This document shows, in pieces, positions 1-7,554 of a stretch of DNA of 37,252 bases. Numbering within the stretch: the first letter of the stretch is position 1; every line of letters starts with the position of its first letter. The translations under genes and the position numbers were made by a program. Source of the stretch: Chitinophagaceae bacterium (GTDB lineage: Bacteria > Bacteroidota > Bacteroidia > Chitinophagales > REEL01); NCBI GenBank assembly GCA_007695095.1, contig REEL01000147.1:1-37252 (forward strand), written 5' to 3'. The notes under the pieces are model-generated. The model was not told where the DNA came from. It ran no database searches and saw nothing but the letters and a program-made list of their open reading frames with translations.

Positions 1-121
1 TTTCATATAAAATTGTTTTAAGTAAATATATCCGAGCAAATTTAATATTTTATTATTAAATCTCAAACAATGATAGTCTACTAAGTTTATAGATTAACTA
101 TAATAAATTTAAAATTCTTTT

Positions 122-129
122 TACTTTTG
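122..129 (+). promoter_or_regulatory. Bacteroidota -7 promoter box (TACTTTTG) of cysCDN
   Basis: TACTTTTG matches the phylum's TAnnTTTG -7 consensus exactly. It lies 5 bases before the cysC ATG, so transcription would begin at or within a few bases of the start codon and the mRNA would be leaderless or nearly so. No clear TTTG -33 box is seen about 20 bases upstream. The same sequence occurs before the tRNA-Val gene in this window. Confidence 0.55.
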
Positions 130-134
130 CTATT

Positions 135-728
135 ATGGCTAAAAATCTATTTCCTATAGAAAAGCTTTTGTTAAGCAGGGATGATAAACAAGCTTTTTTA
201 AAACAGAAGAGTGTAGCTCTATGGTTTACAGGTTTATCCGGCTCAGGAAAATCTACTATTGCTGCGCTTTTAGAGAAAAAACTTCATGAGCATTCATTCA
301 TTTCTAAAGTGCTTGACGGTGATAATATCAGAAGCGGTTTAAATGCAAACTTAGACTTTTCGGAAATTGACAGAAGTGAAAATTTACGGAGAATTGCTGA
401 GGTAAATAAGCTTTTCCTGCAATGCGGGATTATTACTATAAACAGCTTTATTTCTCCTACCAATGCAGACAGATTGCAGGCCCGAAACATTATAGGTGAT
501 GATTTTCTCGAAATCTTTATTGATTGCCCCCTGAAAATTTGTGAAAAAAGAGACGTAAAGGGTTTATATAAAAAAGCCAGAAAAGGAGAGATTAGGGGTT
601 TCACGGGCATTGATGCTCCTTTTGAAATACCTGAAAACCCCGATTTAGTTTTAAAAACTAATGAAATGAATGCAGAAGAATGTGCCGAAAAAATTTACCA
701 ATTCATCAAGAACTTAATCAAATTTTAA
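135..728 (+). CDS. cysC: Adenylyl-sulfate kinase (APS kinase)
   Basis: This cytoplasmic enzyme phosphorylates adenylyl sulfate (APS) with ATP to give PAPS, the activated sulfate used for reduction or for sulfotransferases. The 197-residue length is normal for a stand-alone CysC. Residues 33-41 form the P-loop GLSGSGKST, followed by the APS-kinase hallmark DGDNIR and the segment SPTNADR, where most homologues have SPYRADR. The conserved GFTGIDAPFE segment near the C terminus is present. The stop is one base before the cysD start, so it heads a cysC-cysD-cysN operon. The start is the first ATG after a good -7 box. Family assignment is secure. Whether the PAPS is used for assimilation or sulfation is not decided here. 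Confidence 0.95.
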   Translation: MAKNLFPIEKLLLSRDDKQAFLKQKSVALWFTGLSGSGKSTIAALLEKKLHEHSFISKVLDGDNIRSGLNANLDFSEIDRSENLRRIAEVNKLFLQCGIITINSFISPTNADRLQARNIIGDDFLEIFIDCPLKICEKRDVKGLYKKARKGEIRGFTGIDAPFEIPENPDLVLKTNEMNAEECAEKIYQFIKNLIKF

Positions 729-729
729 A

Positions 730-1635
730 ATGCCAAATGTAAATTTATCTCACCTTAAAGAACTTGAAGCAGAATCTATTTTTATTCTCAGAGAAGTAGT
801 AGCCATGATGGAAAATCCCTGTTTACTTTTTTCCGGAGGAAAGGATTCCATAGTTGTTTTGCATCTTGCCAGAAAAGCATTTTTTCCTTCCACAGTCCCT
901 TTCCCGCTTGTTCACATAGATACAGGGCATAATTTTAAAGAAACTATAGAATATCGGGATGAGATAGTTAAAAAATATAATTTGCGTCTAATTGTCGGCT
1001 CTGTCGAAGAATCCATTAAAACCGGGAAAGTTGTTGAGGAAAAAGGATTTAATGCCAGTCGAAATGCACTGCAAACAGTAAGTTTACTCGATACCATTGA
1101 AAAATATAAGTTTGATGCAGCCATAGGCGGAGCGCGTAGAGACGAAGAAAAAGCGAGAGCAAAAGAACGTTTTTTATCCCACAGAGATGAATTTGGTCAA
1201 TGGGATCCTAAAAATCAAAGACCAGAGCTTTGGTCACTTTTCAATGGCAAAAAACACATGGGTGAACATTTTCGTGTTTTTCCAATTAGCAACTGGACTG
1301 AAATGGACATTTGGCAATATATTTTGCAGGAAAAAATTGATATTCCAAGCTTATATTTCACACACAAAAGAAAATGTATTCAAAGAGACGGAGTTTGGAT
1401 GGCCTATGCTGATTTTATGAATATCCGAGAAGATGAAGAAATTGTAGAAAAACAGGTTCGGTTCAGAACAATCGGAGATGTGACTTGCACGGGAGCTACT
1501 GAATCTAAAGCAGAAAATCTGGAAGATATAATAAACGAAGTAGCAGCCAGCCGCTTGACTGAAAGAGGTAATCGTTCAGATGATAAACGCTCTGAAGCAG
1601 CAATGGAAGACAGAAAAAAATTAGGTTATTTTTAA
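730..1635 (+). CDS. cysD: Sulfate adenylyltransferase subunit 2 (small catalytic subunit)
   Basis: CysD is the ATP pyrophosphatase subunit of the heterodimeric ATP sulfurylase, which makes APS from sulfate and ATP with energy from the GTPase partner CysN. Residues 35-40 are the PP-loop SGGKDS. The downstream segment GGARRDEEKARAKER and the C-terminal end DRKKLGYF are typical of CysD. The 301-residue length is normal. It starts one base after the cysC stop and ends 10 bases before cysN, which implies a single transcript and probably translational coupling. Nothing unusual is seen in the active-site motifs. Confidence 0.96.
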   Translation: MPNVNLSHLKELEAESIFILREVVAMMENPCLLFSGGKDSIVVLHLARKAFFPSTVPFPLVHIDTGHNFKETIEYRDEIVKKYNLRLIVGSVEESIKTGKVVEEKGFNASRNALQTVSLLDTIEKYKFDAAIGGARRDEEKARAKERFLSHRDEFGQWDPKNQRPELWSLFNGKKHMGEHFRVFPISNWTEMDIWQYILQEKIDIPSLYFTHKRKCIQRDGVWMAYADFMNIREDEEIVEKQVRFRTIGDVTCTGATESKAENLEDIINEVAASRLTERGNRSDDKRSEAAMEDRKKLGYF

Positions 1636-1645
1636 TTTACACAAA

Positions 1646-2914
1646 ATGGTAAAAGGAAAATCATATCTCGATATGGAACTGCTTAGGTTTACTACAGCAG
1701 GCAGTGTTGATGACGGAAAAAGTACACTTATCGGTCGCTTATTGTATGATACAAAGTCAATATTTGAGGATCAGTATGAAGCTATTGAAAAGACAAGCTT
1801 AAACAGAGGAGAAAAATACGTAAATCTGGCTTTACTGACTGATGGATTAAGAGCTGAAAGAGAACAAGGAATTACTATAGATGTGGCTTACAGGTATTTT
1901 GCAACACCTAAGCGGAAATTTATAATTGCAGACACTCCCGGTCACATTCAATATACCAGAAACATGGTTACCGGAGCTTCTACGGCAAATTTGGCACTCA
2001 TACTGATAGATGCCAGAAAAGGTGTGGTAGAGCAAACCAAAAGGCATGCCTTTTTAGCTTCATTATTGAAAATTCCACATGTCGTTTTGTGTATCAATAA
2101 AATGGATTTAGTCGATTTTGATGAAGATGTTTTTAATGAAATAGTAGATTCTTTTAAGTCATTTGCCGGCAAACTGGAAACTAAGGATTTTAGATTTATA
2201 CCGGTAAGTGCGCTAAACGGTGATAATATTGTAAACCGTTCTGAAAATATGCCGTGGTATCAGGGCCCTACCCTCCTATATTTGCTGGAAGACATTCACA
2301 TTGCCAATGACAGAAATATGGTAGATTGTCGTTTTCCGGTTCAATATGTTATCCGACCCCACAATGATGATTTTCATGATTACAGAGGTTATGCCGGAAC
2401 TGTTGCCGGAGGCATTTTTAAACCGGGAGATAAAGTAATGGCACTTCCAAGTGGCTTTACAACAACTATCAAGGCCTTAGACACTTTTGACGGAGCTATT
2501 GAACATGCCTTCCCTCCCATGTCTGTTTCTATATTATTGGAAGATGAACTGGACATAAGTCGTGGGGATATGATAGTGCGGGAAAATAATGTCCCCCAGG
2601 TAGGTCAGGATTTAGATATAATGCTTTGCTGGATGAATGAAAAAGCTTTAATTCCTAATGGTAAATATAGTATAAAGCATACTACCAAAGATGCAAGATG
2701 TATAGTAAAGAAAATACATTACAAAGTAAATATTAACACACTGCACAGGGACTTAGATGATTTGAATATAGGTTTAAATGATATTGGCCGTATTTCTATT
2801 CGTACAACTCAACCATTATTTTTTGATTCTTATGCTAAAAACAGAATCACCGGCAGTGTGATTTTAATAGATGAAAATACGAATGAGACGGTGGGTGCGG
2901 GTATGATTTTATAA
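1646..2914 (+). CDS. cysN: Sulfate adenylyltransferase subunit 1 (GTPase subunit)
   Basis: CysN is the elongation-factor-like GTPase that drives the CysD reaction. The G-domain motifs appear in order: GSVDDGKST (residues 19-27), DTPGH, NKMD and SALNGDN, followed by EF-Tu-like beta-barrel domains 2 and 3. At 422 residues it is a free CysN without the C-terminal APS-kinase fusion found in some bacteria, consistent with the separate cysC two genes upstream. It is the last gene of the operon. A hairpin 19 bases after the stop can end transcription. No PAPS reductase, sulfite reductase or sulfate transporter gene follows. Confidence 0.96.
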   Translation: MVKGKSYLDMELLRFTTAGSVDDGKSTLIGRLLYDTKSIFEDQYEAIEKTSLNRGEKYVNLALLTDGLRAEREQGITIDVAYRYFATPKRKFIIADTPGHIQYTRNMVTGASTANLALILIDARKGVVEQTKRHAFLASLLKIPHVVLCINKMDLVDFDEDVFNEIVDSFKSFAGKLETKDFRFIPVSALNGDNIVNRSENMPWYQGPTLLYLLEDIHIANDRNMVDCRFPVQYVIRPHNDDFHDYRGYAGTVAGGIFKPGDKVMALPSGFTTTIKALDTFDGAIEHAFPPMSVSILLEDELDISRGDMIVRENNVPQVGQDLDIMLCWMNEKALIPNGKYSIKHTTKDARCIVKKIHYKVNINTLHRDLDDLNIGLNDIGRISIRTTQPLFFDSYAKNRITGSVILIDENTNETVGAGMIL

Positions 2915-2926
2915 CCGTCTTAAAAT

Positions 2927-2953
2927 AAAAAAAACTCCTCATTTCTGAGGAGT
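2927..2953 (-). terminator. Rho-independent terminator, repeat unit 1
   Basis: A 7-bp stem (ACTCCTC / GAGGAGT, 2934-2953) with a 6-base loop is followed on the minus strand by eight Ts. On the plus strand it is followed by TTTAATTTT, so it can also stop cysN transcription coming the other way. Confidence 0.8.
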
Positions 2954-3053
2954 TTAATTTTGATACATGGCATCTGCAGTATAACATGCATCGCATTTCT
3001 TGGATACGTTAGTCTTGATGTTTTATACGTGCTTTTTTACCCGGAGGTTTCAT
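2954..3053 (-). pseudogene. Decayed ~32-codon CxxC mini-gene, unit 1
   Basis: From the ATG at 3051-3053 the open frame gives only 14 codons (MKPPGKKARIKHQD, stop at 3009-3011). The frame one base over gives KKCDACYTADAMYQN and stops at 2954-2956, directly against the terminator hairpin. Removing one A from the AAAA run after codon 10 would join both parts into a 32-residue basic peptide with one CxxC. The only base that differs from unit 2 falls in the last sense codon (AAT instead of AAC) and is silent in this frame. I do not recognise the family. It could equally be non-coding RNA, so this is a tentative call. Confidence 0.35.
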
Positions 3054-3096
3054 TTTTCTTTAAAATATTTTTATCTTTTTTTATACTCTTTAAACT

Positions 3097-3123
3097 AAAA
3101 AAAACTCCTCATTTCTGAGGAGT
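3097..3123 (-). terminator. Rho-independent terminator, repeat unit 2
   Basis: Same ACTCCTC / GAGGAGT hairpin (3104-3123) with a minus-strand T tract, 170 bases from the first copy. Confidence 0.78.
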
Positions 3124-3223
3124 TTAGTTTTGATACATGGCATCTGCAGTATAACATGCATCGCATTTCTTGGATACGTTAGTCTTGATGTTTTATACGT
3201 GCTTTTTTACCCGGAGGTTTCAT
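3124..3223 (-). pseudogene. Decayed ~32-codon CxxC mini-gene, unit 2
   Basis: This copy is identical to unit 1 apart from one silent base. The ATG is at 3221-3223 and the first frame stops at 3179-3181. The frame carrying the CDAC motif ends at 3124-3126, against the second hairpin, so this copy also needs a one-base deletion (or a +1 frameshift) to read through. The leader before the ATG is AT-rich (TATTTTAAAGAAAA) with no recognisable promoter box. Function unknown. Confidence 0.35.
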
Positions 3224-3266
3224 TTTTCTTTAAAATATTTTTATCTTTTTTTATACTCTTTAAACT

Positions 3267-3293
3267 AAAAAAAACTCCTCATTTCTGAGGAGT
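3267..3293 (-). terminator. Rho-independent terminator, repeat unit 3, ending the receiver-like gene's transcript
   Basis: This is the first hairpin (3274-3293) met by minus-strand transcription leaving the gene at 3405-3866. A 7-bp stem is followed by eight Ts, so it is a good end point for that transcript. Confidence 0.8.
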
Positions 3294-3392
3294 TTAGTTT
3301 TGATACATGGCATCTGCAGTATAACATGCATCGCATTTCTTGGTTGTTTTGGTATTTATTTATTATACGCTTATTTTTAGCGGATGTTTCAT
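3294..3392 (-). pseudogene. Decayed ~32-codon CxxC mini-gene, unit 3 (diverged copy)
   Basis: It starts at ATG 3390-3392, 12 bases after the stop of the upstream receiver-like gene, and reads MKHPLKISV. Two TAA codons follow in the same frame, then INTKTTKKCDACYTADAMYQN, ending at 3294-3296. Its 99 bases equal 33 codons, so it keeps the frame that units 1 and 2 lose, but it carries two nonsense codons at positions 10 and 11. The C-terminal 15 residues equal those of the other copies. Different lesions in different copies fit a decaying small gene. Chance similarity over a non-coding repeat remains possible. Confidence 0.33.
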
Positions 3393-3404
3393 TTTTTACC
3401 AATC

Positions 3405-3866
3405 TTAAGAAGCTATTTTCTGAGTCAGAATAAACTCTAATTGTTCATTCGTCTTTTGTAATCTAAACATCTTATTTTGAACAGCATCTCCTTCAAAGTA
3501 TAACTTAAAGCCTTTATCTATAAGGTTATCAAATTCGTTGATGCTAAAATCTTCCTTAAGAATTGAAAAAACATGCATTTTATTTATTTGTTCAAGACTT
3601 TTTGCCCTTGGATTTTCACTTATCAAAATCCTTAAAGCAGATGCCTTAGTTATAATAGCATTTGCCAGTATATCGATTCCGGTTTTATTTTCAACTTTTT
3701 CAGCACAAACAAAAAAATGCACATTTGAAATCTGTAACATTTTTAATGCATCTTTGGAATTATTGAATAGTTTAAAGGTGTATCGCTTTTTTAGTTTTTG
3801 AACAAGATCTGAATACTTTTCCAAATCATTATCCAAAATTAGAATTAAGGGCTTTAGGATTTCCAT
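3405..3866 (-). CDS. Receiver-like (pseudo-receiver) domain protein lacking the phosphoacceptor Asp
   Basis: The 153 residues fit a single CheY-like fold. An acidic LDND pair lies at 12-14 after the first strand. Ser83 sits at the Thr/Ser switch position (ILISE), and Lys104 is in ILKEDFSINEF, where KP-F is usual. The expected phosphoacceptor position, at the end of the third strand (HFFVC), is Cys54 instead of Asp, so classical phosphorylation is unlikely. The C-terminal 30 residues (QNKMFRLQKTNEQLEFILTQ) look like a short coiled coil of the kind that links receivers to output domains, but no output domain follows. It lies 116 bases after parE on the same strand. The function is unknown and may be protein-protein signalling. 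Confidence 0.75.
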   Translation of the reverse strand: MEILKPLILILDNDLEKYSDLVQKLKKRYTFKLFNNSKDALKMLQISNVHFFVCAEKVENKTGIDILANAIITKASALRILISENPRAKSLEQINKMHVFSILKEDFSINEFDNLIDKGFKLYFEGDAVQNKMFRLQKTNEQLEFILTQKIAS

Positions 3867-3982
3867 ATAGATAGTTTTTAACTTCTTTACGGAAAAAAGC
3901 TATTTTAGTTACGAAATTCTAAGTAAAAAAGGAGTTTTACTATTTTATTTAAATATAGCCCCTATTAGGACTATTTTTTAAA

Positions 3983-5839
3983 TCAAGCCTCTTCAACAAA
4001 TAATTGATTTTTTTCCAGACGCAGGTTTTCAATAATATGCTGTTGTCTTTCCATGGTATTTTTGCCCATATAGTACTCCAGGAGCTTTTTTATGGTTGTG
4101 TCTTTGTCCAAAACTACCGGCTCCAGTCGAATACTTTCACTGATAAATGCTCTAAACTCATCCGGACTAATTTCTCCCAAACCCTTAAACCTTGTTAGTT
4201 CAGGCTTGCCGCCCAATTTTTTCACTGCCTCTTGTTTTTCTTTTTCAGAGTAACAGTAAAGCGTTTCTTTTTTATTTCTAACCCTGAACAAAGGGGTTTC
4301 CAAAATATAAACATGACCATTTCTCACCAATTCAGGAAAAAATTGCAGGAAAAACGTCAGTAAAAGCAAGCGAATATGCATACCATCAACATCGGCATCT
4401 GTAGCAATCACTATTTTGTTATAACGCAAACCCTCAATTCCATCTTCAATATTTAAGGCATGTTGCAATAAATTAAACTCCTCATTTTCATATACAACAC
4501 GCTTTGAAAGCCCGTAAGAGTTTAACGGCTTACCTCTAAGACTAAAAACTGCCTGAGTTTGAACATCTCTGCTTTTTGTTAAAGATCCGCTGGCAGAGTC
4601 ACCCTCAGTAATAAATAATGTGCTGTCAAAATGCCTTTCATCCTTTTCATCACCATAATGAACACGGCAGTCTCTAAGTTTTTTATTGTGAAGATTTGCC
4701 TGTTTCGCTCGCTTTTGAGCGATTTTCTTTATTCCGGCAATCTCTTTTCTTTCTCTTTCAGACTGTAAAATTCTTTTTTGTAAAGCTTCGGCTATTTCCT
4801 GATTTTTATGTAGAAAATTATCCAGTGATTTTTTTAAAAAATCAAGTATAAAAGCCCTTACAGATGGTCCGTCATGACCCATATTTTGCGAGCCTAATTT
4901 TGTTTTGGTCTGACTTTCAAACACAGGCTCCTGAACGCGTATAGAAATGGCTCCTATTACTGATGCTCTAATGTCTGCTGCATCATAATCTTTTCCGTAA
5001 TAATCTCTTACAGTCTTTACTATGGCCTCTCTGAAAGCTGCTAAATGAGTACCGCCCTGAGGCGTGTATTGACCATTTACAAAAGAAAAATACTGTTCTC
5101 CATAATCATTACCATGCGTTAAAGCTACTTCTATATCGTCCCCTTTTAAGTGAATGATTGGATATCTTAAAGCTTCTTCATCCGTTTTGTCTGAAAGCAA
5201 ATCCAGTAAACCGTTTTTGGAAAAAAAGCGCTCCCCGTTAAGGTAAATACTCAATCCTGAATTCAGGTATACATAGTTCCGTACCTGATTTTTCAGAAAT
5301 TCCATCCTGAACTGATAATGCTTGAAAATTGTCTCATCCGGTGCAAAAATCACTTCTGTACCTGATTTTTCTTCAGTTTTTTCAAGTTTTGAATCTTCTT
5401 CTAAAATACCTTGTTTAAAGGTAGCCCATTTGGTTTGCCCATCCCTGTATGCCTGAACTTTGAATTTTGTACTTAAAGCATTAACTGCTTTAGTTCCCAC
5501 TCCATTTAGCCCTACTGATTTTTGAAAGGCTTTTGAATCATACTTACCTCCTGTATTTATTTTTGACACACAATCAACAACTTTGCCGAGAGGTATGCCT
5601 CTGCCATAATCCCGAATAACGATTTTATCACTTTCAACTTTTATATCTATCCTTTTGCCATGACCCATTACGTGTTCGTCGATAGAGTTATCCAGAACCT
5701 CCTTGAAAAGTATGTATATACCGTCATCAGGAGATGTCCCATCCCCCAATTTACCAATATACATACCGGGTCTTAATCGAATATGCTCTTTCCAATCCAG
5801 TGAACGGATGGAACTTTCATCATATTGAATATTTGCCAT
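3983..5839 (-). CDS. parE: DNA topoisomerase IV subunit B (ParE-type GHKL ATPase)
   Basis: This is the ATPase subunit of a type IIA topoisomerase, which decatenates chromosomes with ParC. In order: the GHKL ATP-binding motifs ([28 protein letters not shown]), the transducer domain, then the TOPRIM domain with EGDSASGS near residue 410 and [10 protein letters not shown] near 480, and the C-terminal RFKGLGE segment. The 618-residue length and the sequence around GGKYDSKAF fit ParE better than GyrB, which lacks the Asp-rich [20 protein letters not shown] spacing. The usual partner parC is not adjacent. ParE versus GyrB rests on resemblance only, but membership of the family is certain. Confidence 0.9.
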   Translation of the reverse strand: MANIQYDESSIRSLDWKEHIRLRPGMYIGKLGDGTSPDDGIYILFKEVLDNSIDEHVMGHGKRIDIKVESDKIVIRDYGRGIPLGKVVDCVSKINTGGKYDSKAFQKSVGLNGVGTKAVNALSTKFKVQAYRDGQTKWATFKQGILEEDSKLEKTEEKSGTEVIFAPDETIFKHYQFRMEFLKNQVRNYVYLNSGLSIYLNGERFFSKNGLLDLLSDKTDEEALRYPIIHLKGDDIEVALTHGNDYGEQYFSFVNGQYTPQGGTHLAAFREAIVKTVRDYYGKDYDAADIRASVIGAISIRVQEPVFESQTKTKLGSQNMGHDGPSVRAFILDFLKKSLDNFLHKNQEIAEALQKRILQSERERKEIAGIKKIAQKRAKQANLHNKKLRDCRVHYGDEKDERHFDSTLFITEGDSASGSLTKSRDVQTQAVFSLRGKPLNSYGLSKRVVYENEEFNLLQHALNIEDGIEGLRYNKIVIATDADVDGMHIRLLLLTFFLQFFPELVRNGHVYILETPLFRVRNKKETLYCYSEKEKQEAVKKLGGKPELTRFKGLGEISPDEFRAFISESIRLEPVVLDKDTTIKKLLEYYMGKNTMERQQHIIENLRLEKNQLFVEEA

Positions 5840-5865
5840 TTTTTAGTCCGCTTCTAATTTATTTA

Positions 5866-5912
5866 AAATACAAAAATCAACTATTTCACTTTACCTTACA
5901 AGTTTTGTATTT
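5866..5912. promoter_or_regulatory. Inverted repeat in the parE upstream region
   Basis: AAATACAAAA at 5866-5875 is the exact inverse complement of TTTTGTATTT at 5903-5912, with a 27-base spacer. It begins 27 bases before the parE ATG. It may be an operator or a structured leader. In DNA this AT-rich a 10-base match could also be chance. Confidence 0.3.
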
Positions 5913-6022
5913 CCACAAATGTTGATAAAACAATTTTCGCTAATTCAGTAAACGAAAAATATTTCATAATATTTTTTATAAAAACCTGAAATGCAGATAC
6001 TTGAACTATATTTATTGCAAAA

Positions 6023-7528
6023 CTATTGCAACTTTGCTATGTTTAAAAATGTATACGGTAGTGCGTTTATGATATCTCCTGCTATTAAACTTTCTGCTCC
6101 CTTAGATGCTAAAGCTGTATCTCCGCTCATACCATGCAGATACACTCCGGTTAGAGCCGCTTGCTCCGGTTTTAGGCCCTTTGCTAAAAAAGCTGCAATA
6201 ATTCCGGTAAGAACGTCTCCACTTCCGGCTGTTGCCATTCCTGAGTTTCCGGTACTATTAAAATACACATTTCCATCCGGTAAGGCAATGGCTGTGTATG
6301 CACCTTTTAAAACAATTATGACATTTTGTTTAGCCGACATAGCTCTTAACTTATCCAGTTTTTCAAAACCATTTTTCCATTCTCCGGCTATTCTTTTAAA
6401 CTCTCCCGGGTGAGGAGTCAAGATGCTTTTTTCGGGAATCACATTCCATAACTTATCGTTTATACTGATTGCATTTACTGCATCTGCATCTAAAACAACC
6501 GGTTTTTTAAAACTTTTAAGTAGACTATAAAATGATTCTATAGTTTCATTGTCTGTATCCATTCCCGGTCCACAGGCTAATGTATCAAAGGCATCTATAT
6601 TTTCCGGCAAATCCGATAATTTCTTTTTCCCTTTTCCTGTCATTACCATTACTTCCGGTATCGCTGTCTGAAAAGGTATGTAATTACATTCCGGAATATA
6701 TGCACTTACGAGTCCACAACCACTTCTTAAAGCTGCATGTGAAGTTAGTATCCCTGCCCCTGCTTTTCCGTATGAAGTTCCGTAAAACAACACATGACCA
6801 AAGCTTCCCTTGTGTGAAAACTTTTTCCTTTTTGTAAAAAAAGGTAGTACGATATCCCTAATAAGATAATGATACTTAACTGCACAATTATCCATAAACT
6901 CTGAATCCAAATCTATGGATTGATAAACCCATTGTCCGGTATATTTTTCATTTTCAGGCATGAAAAAAGCCAGTTTAGGGCGCTCAAATGAAAAGGTATA
7001 ATCTGCCTGAATAATACTTCCTGTAGACGGACTGTCTGCCATCAAGCCCGAAGGCATATCAATGGAACAAACTTTACTTTCAGCCTGATTTACATTTTCT
7101 ATAACTTCTTTTACAAAGCCCTCGGCAGGTCTGTTTAAACCGGTTCCGAAAATCGCGTCAACTAAAACTGTATATTCTTGAAAGTCAGATATATTCGTTG
7201 AAATTTCGATAATATTTATCTTACCGATGTCATGCAGTCTTTTTAAATTTATTTCAAAATCATCTGAACCTTTATCGGATGTTTTGATAATGTATACATC
7301 TATTTTATACTGCATTTTGTAAATCATTCTGGCAAAAGCTAAGCCATCGCCTCCATTGTTGCCCATACCACAAACAACAGCTATTTTCTCATCTGCATCA
7401 AAAGTAGTCATAAACCAATCGGAAAATAGCGAAGAAGCCCTCTCCATCAAACCTATAGAAGAAATAGGTTTATTCTTTATAGTTTCTAAATCAGCTTTTC
7501 TGATTTGATCTGATGAAAGTATTTTCAT
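6023..7528 (-). CDS. nnr: Bifunctional NAD(P)H-hydrate epimerase / ADP-dependent NAD(P)H-hydrate dehydratase
   Basis: This metabolite-repair enzyme restores damaged NADHX and NADPHX. The N-terminal YjeF_N epimerase domain (about residues 1-210) carries GNNGGDGLAFARM and IDMPSGL. The C-terminal YjeF_C/ribokinase-like dehydratase domain (about 225-500) has CGPGMD, LDADAV, LTPHPGE and the ADP-binding motif NSTGNSGMATAGSGD. The 501-residue fusion is the normal bacterial form (E. coli NnrDE is similar). It starts 26 bases after the stop of the NlpC/P60 gene on the same strand, so the two are probably co-transcribed. A 183-base gap separates it from parE. Confidence 0.94.
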   Translation of the reverse strand: MKILSSDQIRKADLETIKNKPISSIGLMERASSLFSDWFMTTFDADEKIAVVCGMGNNGGDGLAFARMIYKMQYKIDVYIIKTSDKGSDDFEINLKRLHDIGKINIIEISTNISDFQEYTVLVDAIFGTGLNRPAEGFVKEVIENVNQAESKVCSIDMPSGLMADSPSTGSIIQADYTFSFERPKLAFFMPENEKYTGQWVYQSIDLDSEFMDNCAVKYHYLIRDIVLPFFTKRKKFSHKGSFGHVLFYGTSYGKAGAGILTSHAALRSGCGLVSAYIPECNYIPFQTAIPEVMVMTGKGKKKLSDLPENIDAFDTLACGPGMDTDNETIESFYSLLKSFKKPVVLDADAVNAISINDKLWNVIPEKSILTPHPGEFKRIAGEWKNGFEKLDKLRAMSAKQNVIIVLKGAYTAIALPDGNVYFNSTGNSGMATAGSGDVLTGIIAAFLAKGLKPEQAALTGVYLHGMSGDTALASKGAESLIAGDIINALPYTFLNIAKLQ

Positions 7529-7554
7529 ACACTTTTACTCGAATTTTATTACAG

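Larger units (their letters stand above)
2927..3392 (-). repeat. Tandem 170-bp repeat array (two full units plus one diverged unit)
   Basis: Unit 1 (2927-3096) and unit 2 (3097-3266) differ at a single base (A/G at 2957/3127). A third unit starts at 3267, matches through 3343, and is then only loosely similar up to about 3392. Spacing is exactly 170 bases. Read on the minus strand, each unit holds an ATG, a coding-like stretch with a CxxC motif, a stop codon touching a GC-rich hairpin, and an eight-T tract. The array fills the whole gap between convergent cysN and the receiver-like gene. The units are too long and contiguous for CRISPR, and no transposase or target-site duplication is seen. 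The near identity of units 1 and 2 points to recent duplication, with unit 3, next to the upstream gene, as the likely older copy. Confidence 0.9.

Noticed and set aside
3009-3223. Programmed +1 frameshift in the mini-ORFs
   Set aside because: No recognisable shift site (such as a stop codon behind a rare codon) is present, and unit 3 is broken by stop codons instead, so decay is simpler. It stays open as a remote alternative.
2927-3392. CRISPR array or insertion sequence in the repeat region
   Set aside because: Units are 170 bp with no variable spacers, and there is no transposase, terminal inverted repeat or target-site duplication.
2954-3392. Lanthipeptide or other modified-peptide precursor cluster
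   Set aside because: The peptide is short and basic with one CxxC, but no modification enzyme, peptidase or exporter gene lies nearby.
5991-6413. 140-residue open frame on the plus strand opposite nnr
   Set aside because: It lies wholly or mostly within the nnr coding sequence and its protein has no family features, while nnr has clear motifs throughout.
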